From: Acidobacteriota bacterium
GTDB taxonomy: Bacteria > Acidobacteriota > Vicinamibacteria > Vicinamibacterales > UBA2999
Assembly: GCA_013813075.1 (NCBI GenBank)
Contig: JACCSI010000066.1
Coordinates: 1-10,409, forward strand
Length of the DNA stretch: 10,409 nucleotides
Direction of reading: 5' to 3'
Of the stretch, positions 1 to 6,291 are shown piece after piece. The translations under genes and the position numbers were made by a program. Position 1 is the first letter of the stretch. Every line of letters starts with the position of its first letter. A model generated the notes under the pieces. It saw only the letters and a program-made list of their open reading frames with translations. It did no database searches and was not told where the DNA came from.

Positions 1-1
1 G

Positions 2-1078
2 TTCTGGACCGCGCGCGCCGGCATGCTCGTCGACCGCCTCCGTGCGTCGATTCTCGAGCTCGACGCGCCGGCGAGCACTGCGGCTGCACCTCTCACTGAA
101 ACGCTTGACCTCGTCGACCAACTGGCGGCCTCTGAGCGCAAAGCACGCGAGCATGTCAGGGCTGGCGAAGTCCTGCTCGCGGGGGAAATCATCTTCACTG
201 AAGCGCGCGACCTGCTCGATGCGATGGGGCTGCAGATTGCGCGCGCCCGCGACCAGATCGGCGAGACGGCAGCGACGCGCCAGACCACGCTCCGCCGCCA
301 GCAGGCCCTGCTGGCACTGGGCGCAGCAGGCGTCCTCAGCTTCGCCACGCTGCTGCTCGTGATACCGGGGCGTTCGGCGGGTCCAGAAATCGCCGCCGCC
401 GGTTCGCACCCGTCGGTGTCGAGTGGCGCGGCGGCCGATCATCGCCTGGAATCGGAGCCCGGTAAGCCCAGTCCCGCTAAGGCGATGGGGACGGAGGTTA
501 TCGGTGGGGACGGCGGTTCAGCAGCCCCTGCCCTCGAGGGCGCATCGGTTGAACGCCATTCGCGGTCCGTTCCAGCGCTTGCAGGACCGAATCTCGCCGA
601 TGCGGCCGCGGTTTGCACCGATTTGGCGAGAGCGTCGCAAAGTCACGAGATTGTGGGCCTTCTCGACCGCGCCGCGAAGGTACTGGATGCGACGGGCATG
701 GTGGTGTGGATGTCGTCCCACGAGCGTGGCGAACTGTTTCCTGCGGCCTCGACCGGTTACGACGAGCGGATGCTGGCCCGTGTCGGATCAATCCCTCACG
801 ACGCGGCTAACGTCACGGCGGCCGCGTTTCGCCATGCCGCGCCTAAATCGAGTGCGGGTCATGGTTCTTCGGCCGCAGCCCTGGCCGTGCCCCTGATGAC
901 GCCGGGCGGGCCGGCCGGAGTGCTGACAGCTGAACTGCGCAGCGCGGGGGAAATCGACGGCCAGCGGATGGCCTTAGCCGTCATCTTCGCTGCTCAGTTA
1001 GCGTCCCTGCTTGGCTCGATGGCGACACCCGCCGCTGCGGCGGAACCCACCCATTCGCCCCAGCAAGCCCAAGCCTGA
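2..1078 (+). CDS. Membrane-anchored GAF-domain protein, 5' end outside window
   Basis: The reading frame is open to the left edge, and the seven codons before the first ATG (position 23) also look coding, so the true start probably lies upstream. Numbering from that ATG, residues 1-90 are mostly helical and charged. Residues 95-114 form one hydrophobic membrane segment, preceded by an arginine-rich stretch. Residues 115-190 are a Gly/Ala/Ser/Pro-rich linker. Residues about 193-332 resemble a GAF domain, with a GMVVWM strand, a small-residue AALAVPL strand and GPAGVLTAEL near the end. GAF domains bind small ligands or serve as dimerisation and signalling modules. No kinase, GGDEF, EAL or phosphatase domain follows, so the output partner is unknown. 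A second membrane segment may lie upstream, making the helical region extracytoplasmic. The gene converges on the PDZ gene 64 bp away. The GAF call is by pattern only. Confidence 0.8.
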   Translation, partial: FWTARAGMLVDRLRASILELDAPASTAAAPLTETLDLVDQLAASERKAREHVRAGEVLLAGEIIFTEARDLLDAMGLQIARARDQIGETAATRQTTLRRQQALLALGAAGVLSFATLLLVIPGRSAGPEIAAAGSHPSVSSGAAADHRLESEPGKPSPAKAMGTEVIGGDGGSAAPALEGASVERHSRSVPALAGPNLADAAAVCTDLARASQSHEIVGLLDRAAKVLDATGMVVWMSSHERGELFPAASTGYDERMLARVGSIPHDAANVTAAAFRHAAPKSSAGHGSSAAALAVPLMTPGGPAGVLTAELRSAGEIDGQRMALAVIFAAQLASLLGSMATPAAAAEPTHSPQQAQA

Positions 1079-1142
1079 CGACCCGCGGTGTGGGCGGTCG
1101 ACAGACGCCCGCCGCCAGAGGGCATCGGTCAATCAAGCAGGG

Positions 1143-2078
1143 CTACTTTTCGACGGGTCTGCGCCGCACGCTCTCCCCAGTCGGAATCGTTGCGTTCAAA
1201 GTTGATGGCTGCTTGTCGCGCAATATGCCAAGGGTGACATCGCCCGTTTTGAGGCGCAGCCCGTCGACGAGATCGGCAGTGTCGCCGACGCGGTCGCCGT
1301 CGAGGGCTGTAATGACGTCCCCGGCCTTCAGCCCCGCCTTATCCGCCGGCGAGTCCTTGGTGACACCTGACACGAGCACGCCGCCGTCTTTTGCGCCAAA
1401 GTACTCCGCGAGTTGCGGGGTGAGTTCCCCGATCTGGACGCCGAGACGGCCGCGCGGGGTCTCCAGGCGCGGGAACCCGTCGAAATCGAACGTCATGGGC
1501 CCGTTGTGGAATTCTCGCAGGCGGGGTTCGATCTCGCGCAGCCTTTCACGCAGTCGTGGTTCGAGTTCGCGAAGTCTTGGCTCGAGCTCGCGCATTCGCG
1601 GTTCGAGATCCCGCAGGCCGCGGGCAATGTCGCGGCCGAAGCGGTCGGTGTCGACGTCAAAGCTCCGCGTGCGCGTTTCAGGGGTGACGTCAACCGACTG
1701 ACGGCCCCCCTCGCGGACGACGCCAAGCGTGACGCGTTTCCCGGCTGGTGTTTCCTGCATGAGCCGCGTGAACTGTCGCGCGCTGCGGACACGTTCGCCA
1801 TCGACCTCGACGACGATGTCACCCTGCTTCAGTCCGGCTCGTGCGGCGGCGCTTTCGGGGGTGACCTCTTCAATGCGCACGCCGCTCGTCGCGCCGGCCG
1901 CGCTCTTGAGTGCCTCCGTATCGAGGTCCGCGATCGTGACCCCGAGTTGTCCTCCGCCGCCGTCGAATATCATCGCGCGCGGTCGCTCCGATCGGGTCTG
2001 CGCGACCAGCGTCGACACCGCAAATGTGGCACCTGCGGCCAGGACCAGGCCGAAAACGGCAAATCTCAGCTTTTTCAT
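1143..2078 (-). CDS. Exported two-PDZ-domain protein with heptad-repeat linker, no protease domain
   Basis: The protein has 311 aa. Residues 1-27 are a Sec signal (MKK, hydrophobic core, VAQ end), so it should act in the periplasm or at the outer face of the membrane. Two PDZ domains are visible: residues about 43-132 (GGQLGV, ARAGLKQGDIVVEVDG) and about 210-298 (RGRLGVQIGEL, ADKAGLKAGDVITALDG). This is the arrangement at the C-terminus of HtrA/DegP proteases, but there is no trypsin-like domain and no His-Asp-Ser triad. Residues 155-190 between the domains repeat a seven-residue unit of the form LRELEPR, probably a rigid charged helix. The protein probably binds peptides or unfolded envelope proteins as an adaptor; this is inference. 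The ATG at 2078 is supported by GGAGGT (2087-2092) eight bases upstream. The gene is divergent from glnA. Confidence 0.9.
   Translation of the reverse strand: MKKLRFAVFGLVLAAGATFAVSTLVAQTRSERPRAMIFDGGGGQLGVTIADLDTEALKSAAGATSGVRIEEVTPESAAARAGLKQGDIVVEVDGERVRSARQFTRLMQETPAGKRVTLGVVREGGRQSVDVTPETRTRSFDVDTDRFGRDIARGLRDLEPRMRELEPRLRELEPRLRERLREIEPRLREFHNGPMTFDFDGFPRLETPRGRLGVQIGELTPQLAEYFGAKDGGVLVSGVTKDSPADKAGLKAGDVITALDGDRVGDTADLVDGLRLKTGDVTLGILRDKQPSTLNATIPTGESVRRRPVEK
1509..1616 (-). repeat. 21-bp tandem repeat encoding the EPRLREL heptads
   Basis: Within the PDZ gene, the plus strand shows GGTTCGA-type starts at 1525, 1558, 1579 and 1600. Spacing is 21 bp between the last three and 33 bp (21 + 12) between the first two. 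In protein this gives units of LRELEPR, one of which carries a four-residue RLRE insertion. The copies differ at third positions, so the repeat is old or is maintained by protein-level selection rather than being a recent duplication. Confidence 0.75.
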
Positions 2079-2086
2079 GGGTGGAT

Positions 2087-2092
2087 ACCTCC
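2087..2092 (-). promoter_or_regulatory. Shine-Dalgarno site of the PDZ gene
   Basis: The minus strand reads GGAGGT here, eight bases before the ATG at 2078. It supports that start, which also begins a good signal peptide. Confidence 0.7.
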
Positions 2093-2106
2093 GTCCATCT
2101 CTGTCT

Positions 2107-2130
2107 GACGCACGAAAGCCTTCGTCGGTT
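2107..2130 (-). promoter_or_regulatory. Possible ECF-sigma-type promoter of the PDZ gene
   Basis: On the minus strand AACC (2130-2127) is followed after 16 bases by CGTC (2110-2107). Many ECF sigma factors recognise a GGAACC-like -35 and a CGTC-like -10 at about this spacing. Transcription would start near 2101, just before the Shine-Dalgarno site, which fits. The spacer also holds an inverted repeat, ACGAA/TTCGT with a 4-bp loop (2112-2125). The two leading G bases of the ideal -35 are CC here, so the match is only partial. Confidence 0.25.
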
Positions 2131-2191
2131 GGCAGGCCCAGGGGCCAAGGGCGGAAGATCCCGAGGTCGAGTGCCAGGTCCCACGAGCCGT

Positions 2192-2197
2192 TAGAAT
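2192..2197 (+). promoter_or_regulatory. Putative -10 element immediately before glnA (leaderless geometry)
   Basis: TAGAAT matches five of six bases of the TATAAT consensus and ends seven bases before the GTG start codon of glnA. Transcription from it would begin at or within one or two bases of the start codon. No Shine-Dalgarno motif lies between them. No convincing -35 hexamer is visible. Confidence 0.4.
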
Positions 2198-2204
2198 CGC
2201 TGGC

Positions 2205-3560
2205 GTGCCTCAGGATCCAAAGAAGACCATCCTCGACCGCGTCGAAAAAGAGCGCGTCAAGTTCATGCGGCTGCAGTTCACCGACATACTCGGGGTCATC
2301 AAGAACGTCGAAGTACCGGACGGGCAGTTTGGCGATGCGCTCGACGGCAACATCATGTTCGACGGCTCATCCATCGAAGGCTTCGTCCGCATCGAAGAGT
2401 CGGACATGTACCTGAAGCCCGACCTGGCAACATTCCAGATATTCCCCTGGTCAGAAATCGCGCGCGGGACGGGTGGTGCCATTGGCGGAGCGCGCGTCGG
2501 ACGCATCATCTGTGACGTTGCCAACCCGGATGGCACGCCGTTCGCGGGCTGCCCGCGCACGACGTTGAAGCGCGTCATCGCCACTGCTGCCGGCCACGGC
2601 TTTGCGATGAAGGCGGGGCCCGAAGCCGAGTTCTTTCTCTTCCAGCGCCGCGACGGCAAGCCGACCACGGACACGCACGATGCGGCGGGATACTTTGATC
2701 TGGCCCCGGTTGATCTTGGTGAAGATGTCCGGCGTGAGATCGTACTGGCCCTCGAGCAGATGGGTTTTCACGTCGAGGCGGCGCACCATGAAGTGGCGCC
2801 GGGCCAGCACGAAATCGACTTTCGCTACGACGACGTACTGGCGACCGCGGACAACGTGAGCACTTTCCGCTTTGTCGTGAAAAACGTGGCGCTGCGCAAC
2901 GACCTTCACGCCACGTTCATGCCTAAGCCGATCTTTGGCGTGAACGGGTCGGGCATGCACACCCACCAGTCGCTCTTTCGCGGCAAGGACAACGCGTTTC
3001 ATGACGAGGCCGGTCAGTGGCAACTCAGCGAAACCTGCCTGCACTACATCGGCGGGCTCCTGCGACACGCGCGCGGGCTTTGTGCGGTGACCAATCCGCT
3101 GGTCAACTCCTACAAACGGCTGGTCCCCGGCTACGAAGCGCCGACGGCGATCGCGTGGTCGGAAAAGAACCGCAGTCCACTGGTCCGGGTACCGGCGACT
3201 CGCGGCTCCGCCACACGCATCGAACTGCGTATGCCCGATCCGTCGTGTAATCCGTATCTTGCCCTGGCGGTGATGCTGCGCGCCGGACTCGACGGCATCG
3301 ATCAGAGGCTCGATCCGGGTCCGCCCATCAACAAGAACATTTCGAAGATGAGTCATCGCGAACGCCGCCACCTGCGCATCGACGATCTGCCGGCGAACCT
3401 GAGCGAGGCGCTGGATGAACTGGAGAAGGACGATCTCGTCCGCGACACGCTCGGCGAGCATATCTTCCAGCACTTCGTTGAAGCGAAGCGCAAGGAATGG
3501 GACGACTACAGCCGCCATGTCTCGTCGTGGGAAACCGACAGATATCTGCGCGTCTATTGA
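2205..3560 (+). CDS. glnA: Type I glutamine synthetase, GSI-alpha class
   Basis: The protein (451 aa, usual GSI-alpha length about 440-450) makes glutamine from glutamate, ammonia and ATP in the cytoplasm, the main entry of ammonium into metabolism. Nearly every family motif is present: MFDGSSIEGF (51-60), GPEAEFFLF with metal-ligand glutamates near 140 and 142, HEVAPGQHEIDF near 195-206, GSGMHTHQSLF near 248-258, SYKRLVPGYEAP ending in the active-site Glu loop near 311, and the substrate arginines of NRSPLVRVP and ATRG. Arg62 in GFVRIEESDMYL corresponds to the Arg linked to feedback inhibition in Bacillus subtilis. The region holding the adenylylated Tyr in GSI-beta enzymes reads NISKM (about 378-382), so control by adenylylation is unlikely. 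The start is GTG, chosen because it gives normal family length. There is no Shine-Dalgarno site. No glnB, amtB or glnR-like gene is in the window. Confidence 0.97.
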   Translation: MPQDPKKTILDRVEKERVKFMRLQFTDILGVIKNVEVPDGQFGDALDGNIMFDGSSIEGFVRIEESDMYLKPDLATFQIFPWSEIARGTGGAIGGARVGRIICDVANPDGTPFAGCPRTTLKRVIATAAGHGFAMKAGPEAEFFLFQRRDGKPTTDTHDAAGYFDLAPVDLGEDVRREIVLALEQMGFHVEAAHHEVAPGQHEIDFRYDDVLATADNVSTFRFVVKNVALRNDLHATFMPKPIFGVNGSGMHTHQSLFRGKDNAFHDEAGQWQLSETCLHYIGGLLRHARGLCAVTNPLVNSYKRLVPGYEAPTAIAWSEKNRSPLVRVPATRGSATRIELRMPDPSCNPYLALAVMLRAGLDGIDQRLDPGPPINKNISKMSHRERRHLRIDDLPANLSEALDELEKDDLVRDTLGEHIFQHFVEAKRKEWDDYSRHVSSWETDRYLRVY

Positions 3561-3903
3561 CCCGCACGCCTGTCTTGCTTGAACGACCGTCCCCCACCGC
3601 TTGCACTCGCCCTTCAGCGCAGTCTGCTCCTGAGGGCAGCCACGTCTCCCTGACAGGACGTGTCCCCTGCACTGCTCGCCAGATTGCGGCTTGTCGCGCA
3701 CTTTCAACGTCTCTGACGCTGGCACGCGAGTTGAAGTGAAGCATGTCGGTCGCGGCGGATCACCGGGATGCTGCAAACTTCAGGCAGGCGCTGGCATCGC
3801 CGCATCACGGACGCAAGGTTCACGATTCCTGCCGCGACCACTTTTGAGCCTGAGCGCCACGGGAACGCGGAGTCGACTGCAGGCACGCGCAAGGGAGAAC
3901 GAC
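3561..3903. other. 343-bp intergenic region with two stem-loops, no recognisable gene
   Basis: I see no protein similarity in any frame; short ORFs here are arginine-rich and lack starts with ribosome sites. Two imperfect stem-loops stand out. At 3636-3670, CACGTC/GACGTG is enclosed by GCAG/CTGC. At 3699-3738, CACTTTCAAC pairs with GTTGAAGTG (one bulged T) around an inner CGTC-TCT-GACG hairpin. Neither is followed by a run of T, so they are not standard intrinsic terminators. The stretch could hold the 3' end of the glnA transcript, a small RNA, or the promoter of the lipoprotein gene. I could not pick a convincing promoter. Confidence 0.4.
3893..3898 (+). promoter_or_regulatory. Shine-Dalgarno site deciding the lipoprotein start
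   Basis: GGGAGA lies five bases before the ATG at 3904. It decides between this start and a longer open frame reaching back to 3691. Only the 3904 start puts a lipoprotein signal at the N-terminus. Confidence 0.65.
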
Positions 3904-4248
3904 ATGAAGTCACGATTGCTCACCGCCGTCGCGTTCGCCATTTTCGCCGCCGCGTGCGCGAGCGGCACCTCAGTCGGTCAGGTAAAAACCAACCCGGGCC
4001 GATACGTTGACAGGAACGTGACCGTCCGGGGCACCGTCACCTCATCGTGGGGCATACCGCTGGTGCCGTTGAAAATGTATCAAGTGGACGACGGCACGGG
4101 CGAAATTCTGATCGTGTCTGACGACGGCCGCGTGCCCTCCAGAGGCGCGCGGGTCAAGGTGAGGGGTAAGGTCGGGGAGTTCGCGGGCCTGGGCGGGCGG
4201 TCGATCGGCCTGCACTTGCGGGCGCACGATATCGACTACGACCGCTGA
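3904..4248 (+). CDS. Small lipoprotein with OB-fold-like domain
   Basis: The protein is 114 aa. Residues 1-19 are a lipoprotein signal (MKSRLLTAVAFAIFAAAC) with Cys19 as the likely lipidated residue, so the mature protein should be anchored at the envelope. The remainder alternates beta strands in an OB-fold-like pattern: VDRNVTVRGTVTSS, KMYQVDDGTGEILIVSDD, GARVKVRGKVGEF. This resembles small OB-fold proteins annotated as CcmE-like or nucleic-acid-binding-like, but it lacks the haem-binding HxxxY region of CcmE, and an extracytoplasmic nucleic-acid role is unlikely. The substrate is unknown. Start at 3904 is fixed by GGGAGA and the lipobox. The gene stands alone between the post-glnA region and a strong terminator. 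The fold is inferred from strand pattern and from known lipoproteins with the same DGTGEI-type motif. Confidence 0.82.
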   Translation: MKSRLLTAVAFAIFAAACASGTSVGQVKTNPGRYVDRNVTVRGTVTSSWGIPLVPLKMYQVDDGTGEILIVSDDGRVPSRGARVKVRGKVGEFAGLGGRSIGLHLRAHDIDYDR

Positions 4249-4272
4249 CCTCCACGCGCGCGGGATCCTCGA

Positions 4273-4288
4273 CGCGGCAGATGCCGCG
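4273..4288. repeat. Perfect inverted repeat between lipoprotein gene and its terminator
   Basis: CGCGGCA and TGCCGCG flank a two-base centre, giving a six-pair GC hairpin with an AGAT tetraloop. It lies in the lipoprotein 3' untranslated region, 18 bp before the terminator stem, and might protect the transcript end. No function can be shown from sequence. Confidence 0.45.
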
Positions 4289-4306
4289 CGGGGAACCTAC
4301 TCCGCA

Positions 4307-4338
4307 GGCCTCGGCTAACCCGCCGAGGCCTTTTTTTT
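4307..4338 (+). terminator. Intrinsic (Rho-independent) terminator after the lipoprotein gene
   Basis: A perfect nine-pair stem, GGCCTCGGC/GCCGAGGCC, with a six-base loop TAACCC is followed directly by eight T residues. This is the strongest regulatory signal in the window. It ends transcription from the lipoprotein gene, and possibly from glnA, and means the next gene needs its own promoter in the 61 bp before its start. The reverse strand lacks a T tract, so it acts in one direction only. Confidence 0.93.
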
Positions 4339-4381
4339 GAGCGACCCGCAGATCTCCTCCCTCGCCGCCCGCCCGTCTTGC

Positions 4382-4387
4382 GATGAT
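4382..4387 (+). promoter_or_regulatory. Weak candidate -10 element of the phosphodiester glycosidase gene
   Basis: GATGAT matches four of six bases of the -10 consensus and ends 12 bases before the ATG at 4400. It is the only AT-richer patch between the upstream terminator and the start codon. It would give a leader of about five bases without a Shine-Dalgarno site. No -35 is visible. Confidence 0.25.
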
Positions 4388-4399
4388 ACGGTTGCCCAC

Positions 4400-5530
4400 A
4401 TGACCCTGCGATGTGCGCTCAGCCTGCTATTGGCCCTCGTCCTGAGCCTGGCGGCCACTGCCCAACCCGCTGCCGTCGTGTGGAAGGGCGTCGCGTCGGG
4501 CATCGAGCATGCGCAGTTCGTTCGACAGGCACCGGATGGGGGGAACTGGAACGTAAACGTCCTGCGGATCGATATCGACAAGGTCAGGCTCGACATCGTG
4601 CACGCCAAGGACGCGGCCGTCGGCCTGGAGACGGTATCGACGATCGCGCACCGCACCGGAGCAATTGCCGCGGTGAACGGTGGCTATTTCCGGACCACCG
4701 GCGAATTGCGGGGTGACTCCACCGGCACGCTGCAGATCGATGGCGTGTTGTGGAGCGAGCCCGATCGCGGACGTGCCAGCGTCGGATTCCTCCGTGGCAG
4801 CGGCACGACGAGGCTTGCCTTTGGCCATGTCCGGTGGCAGGCCACAATCAACGGCGGCGGGCAGAAGCGCACGCTGCACGGCCTCAATCGCGCCAGAGGG
4901 CCGAACGAGGTCATCATTTTCACGCCGCCGTTTGGCCCACAGACCATCACAGACGGAACTGGCATCGAAGTGGTGGTCCGTGGCGGCCGCGTGACGGACA
5001 TCTTCGACCGTGCTGGCGGCAGTGCGATCCCGCAGGACGGATTCGTCGTGTCGGCCCGCGGCTCGGCCGGCGACTGGGTCCGGCGTCGCTTACAGAAGGG
5101 GACGCGCGTGACGTTCTCGGCCGCGCTGCGCCCGGCGGAACCGTCGCGGGATAACCCGTGGGCCAAGGCCGAAGACGTTCTGGCCGCCGGACCGAAACTT
5201 GTCACCGCCGGACGGGTTGATGTGACCGACGCGCGCGAGAAGATGATCCCGACTTTTGCGAGCGACCTGCACCCTCGGTCGGCGATTGCTGCGACGGCCG
5301 ATGGTCGCGCCCTGCTGCTCGTCGCCGATGGGCGGCGTCCCCCGGATCGCGTCGGCCTTGCCCTTGACCAACTCGCGCGACTCTTGATCGAACTGGGCGC
5401 GCAGGAGGCGATCAACCTCGACGGCGGCGGCTCAACGGCCATGGTCGTGGAGGGTAAGGTCGTGAACTTTCCGTCGGACCCGACAGGCGAGCGTCCCGTC
5501 AGTGACGCCATTGTCGTCACGCTGAAATAA
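4400..5530 (+). CDS. Exported phosphodiester glycosidase (NAGPA-like) family protein
   Basis: The protein has 376 aa with an N-terminal signal peptide (residues 1-22, core LSLLLALVLSLAATAQ), so it works outside the cytoplasm. The remainder matches the NAGPA domain family (Pfam PF09992), named after the human enzyme that uncovers mannose-6-phosphate; bacterial members include spore and cell-wall proteins. Family motifs visible are AVNGGYF (91-97), GPKLV (264-268), HPRSAIA (291-297), NLDGGGSTAM (339-348) and RPVSDAI (365-371). These glycines and acidic residues form the conserved core, so the protein is probably an active glycosidase or phosphodiesterase on a surface glycan. The substrate cannot be named. 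The frame is open back to 4337, but only the ATG at 4400 starts a signal peptide, and 4337 overlaps the terminator T tract. There is no Shine-Dalgarno site. Confidence 0.93.
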   Translation: MTLRCALSLLLALVLSLAATAQPAAVVWKGVASGIEHAQFVRQAPDGGNWNVNVLRIDIDKVRLDIVHAKDAAVGLETVSTIAHRTGAIAAVNGGYFRTTGELRGDSTGTLQIDGVLWSEPDRGRASVGFLRGSGTTRLAFGHVRWQATINGGGQKRTLHGLNRARGPNEVIIFTPPFGPQTITDGTGIEVVVRGGRVTDIFDRAGGSAIPQDGFVVSARGSAGDWVRRRLQKGTRVTFSAALRPAEPSRDNPWAKAEDVLAAGPKLVTAGRVDVTDAREKMIPTFASDLHPRSAIAATADGRALLLVADGRRPPDRVGLALDQLARLLIELGAQEAINLDGGGSTAMVVEGKVVNFPSDPTGERPVSDAIVVTLK

Positions 5531-5646
5531 CCGTCAGTCGTAAGCCAGGGCGCGCGCAGGGCCTTCCCGCGCCGTTGTGGATTCGGGGTCCAGCCCGCGA
5601 CGAACAACGACTGGCGACGATGGACCGCAGATTGTCGTCGCCGACC

Positions 5647-5763
5647 GCTTGCCGCGGCCGTGCTATGGCCGATAGAGAACGTGAGCAGGCGGGTCCAACA
5701 GACCTGGTAAACCAGGCCTGCGAATCCCGAGCAGGTGTAGGCAAGAAGAAACAGCGACGGCAC
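5647..5763 (-). pseudogene. N-terminal stub of a spermidine-synthase-like membrane protein
   Basis: Beginning with GTG at 5763, the minus strand encodes about 39 residues that read like the first membrane helix of fused spermidine-synthase-type transmembrane proteins, including SGFAGLVYQVCWTRLL and IGHSTAAAS. In the family this is followed by a stretch such as AAFMGGLALGS and several hundred more residues. Here similarity stops after TAAAS; the frame continues only as arginine-rich antisense of the glycosidase gene. So most of the gene is missing. The stub sits 21 bp after the stop of the upstream exported protein, where a cotranscribed gene would sit. Between 5531 and 5646 I see nothing else recognisable, although another minus-strand frame stops at about 5537 and might be the old C-terminus. 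Family call is from memory of the motif. Confidence 0.6.
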
Positions 5764-5784
5764 AGACGCAAAGGCGCCGCGTCC

Positions 5785-6258
5785 CTAGGGCTTCATGCGT
5801 TCGTAGGTCGCAAACGTGACGCCCGCGGTCTTCCCCTGTTCGTCGGCGCGCATGTAAATCACACCAATAGTATCGCCGTCGGGCGACAGCACATTGGTGA
5901 GCACTTGCGTGACTCGGCCGTTGCGCTTGTTGATAATTTCGTTGATGCGATTGTCGATGGTGCGCACCGAGGTGACGGCGTTGTCCTGCCCTGTGACCGG
6001 CATGTCCTGGCCGTCGAATTCCGTCGTGTACGACCAAGCCGTCTTCTCGCCCTTGGCGTTGACCGATTCGACCGTCACCTTCATGCCCTTTGCGCCAAAT
6101 GGCTCGTAGGTCATGACGTTGCTCGACGGCGCCGGCGCCTCCGACTTGAGCTTCCACTTGCCGAACCGCGGATTCTGCCCCTGTGCCGAGACCGTGGCGG
6201 CCAGCAACACAATCGCCGCGCTCACACCCCATCCCGTCACCAGCCTTCGTGTCGTCAT
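5785..6258 (-). CDS. Small exported protein of a conserved uncharacterised family
   Basis: The protein is 157 aa. Residues 1-26 are a signal peptide (TTRR, hydrophobic core, TVSAQG), so it is exported. The mature part follows a pattern common in acidobacterial secreted proteins: a FGKWKL start, then TYEPFGAKGMKVTVESVNAKGE, a W/Y-rich strand and FDGQDMPVTG, then TSVRTIDNRINEIINK and a closing YERM. It looks like an antiparallel beta barrel or sandwich of the lipocalin-like type, but no catalytic motif is visible and I do not know its function. Its ATG has a strong site, AAGGAGGG (6263-6270), four bases upstream. It starts 33 bp after bshA on the same strand, so it is probably in the bsh transcript, though a weak TAACAT element in the gap could give it its own promoter. 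Confidence 0.88.
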   Translation of the reverse strand: MTTRRLVTGWGVSAAIVLLAATVSAQGQNPRFGKWKLKSEAPAPSSNVMTYEPFGAKGMKVTVESVNAKGEKTAWSYTTEFDGQDMPVTGQDNAVTSVRTIDNRINEIINKRNGRVTQVLTNVLSPDGDTIGVIYMRADEQGKTAGVTFATYERMKP

Positions 6259-6262
6259 GCTG

Positions 6263-6270
6263 CCCTCCTT
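6263..6270 (-). promoter_or_regulatory. Strong Shine-Dalgarno site of the small exported protein
   Basis: The minus strand reads AAGGAGGG, four bases before the ATG at 6258. It is the best ribosome site in the window, suggesting this gene is translated more strongly than bshA, which has none. Confidence 0.75.
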
Positions 6271-6291
6271 GAAATCGCAGTAGATGTTAGA

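Noticed and set aside
1090..1112. GGGCG/CGCCC hairpin between the convergent GAF and PDZ genes as a two-way terminator
   Set aside because: The stem has only five firm pairs plus a wobble, and no T tract lies on either side.
2451..3776. A 441-codon minus-strand open frame antisense to glnA
   Set aside because: glnA has complete family motifs along its whole length; the antisense product has none and no ribosome site.
5549..5573. GGCGCG/CGCGCC hairpin after the glycosidase gene as a terminator
   Set aside because: The loop is 13 bases and no T run follows; such GC arms are common by chance in this composition.
4684..5646. The long continuation of the spermidine-synthase stub frame through the glycosidase gene
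   Set aside because: After TAAAS the frame is antisense of a well-supported glycosidase gene and reads as low-complexity Arg/Ser/Pro. Only the first 39 codons resemble a protein family.
5703..5716. CCTGGT/ACCAGG inverted repeat
   Set aside because: It falls within the codons for LVYQ in the spermidine-synthase stub, and codon choice explains it.
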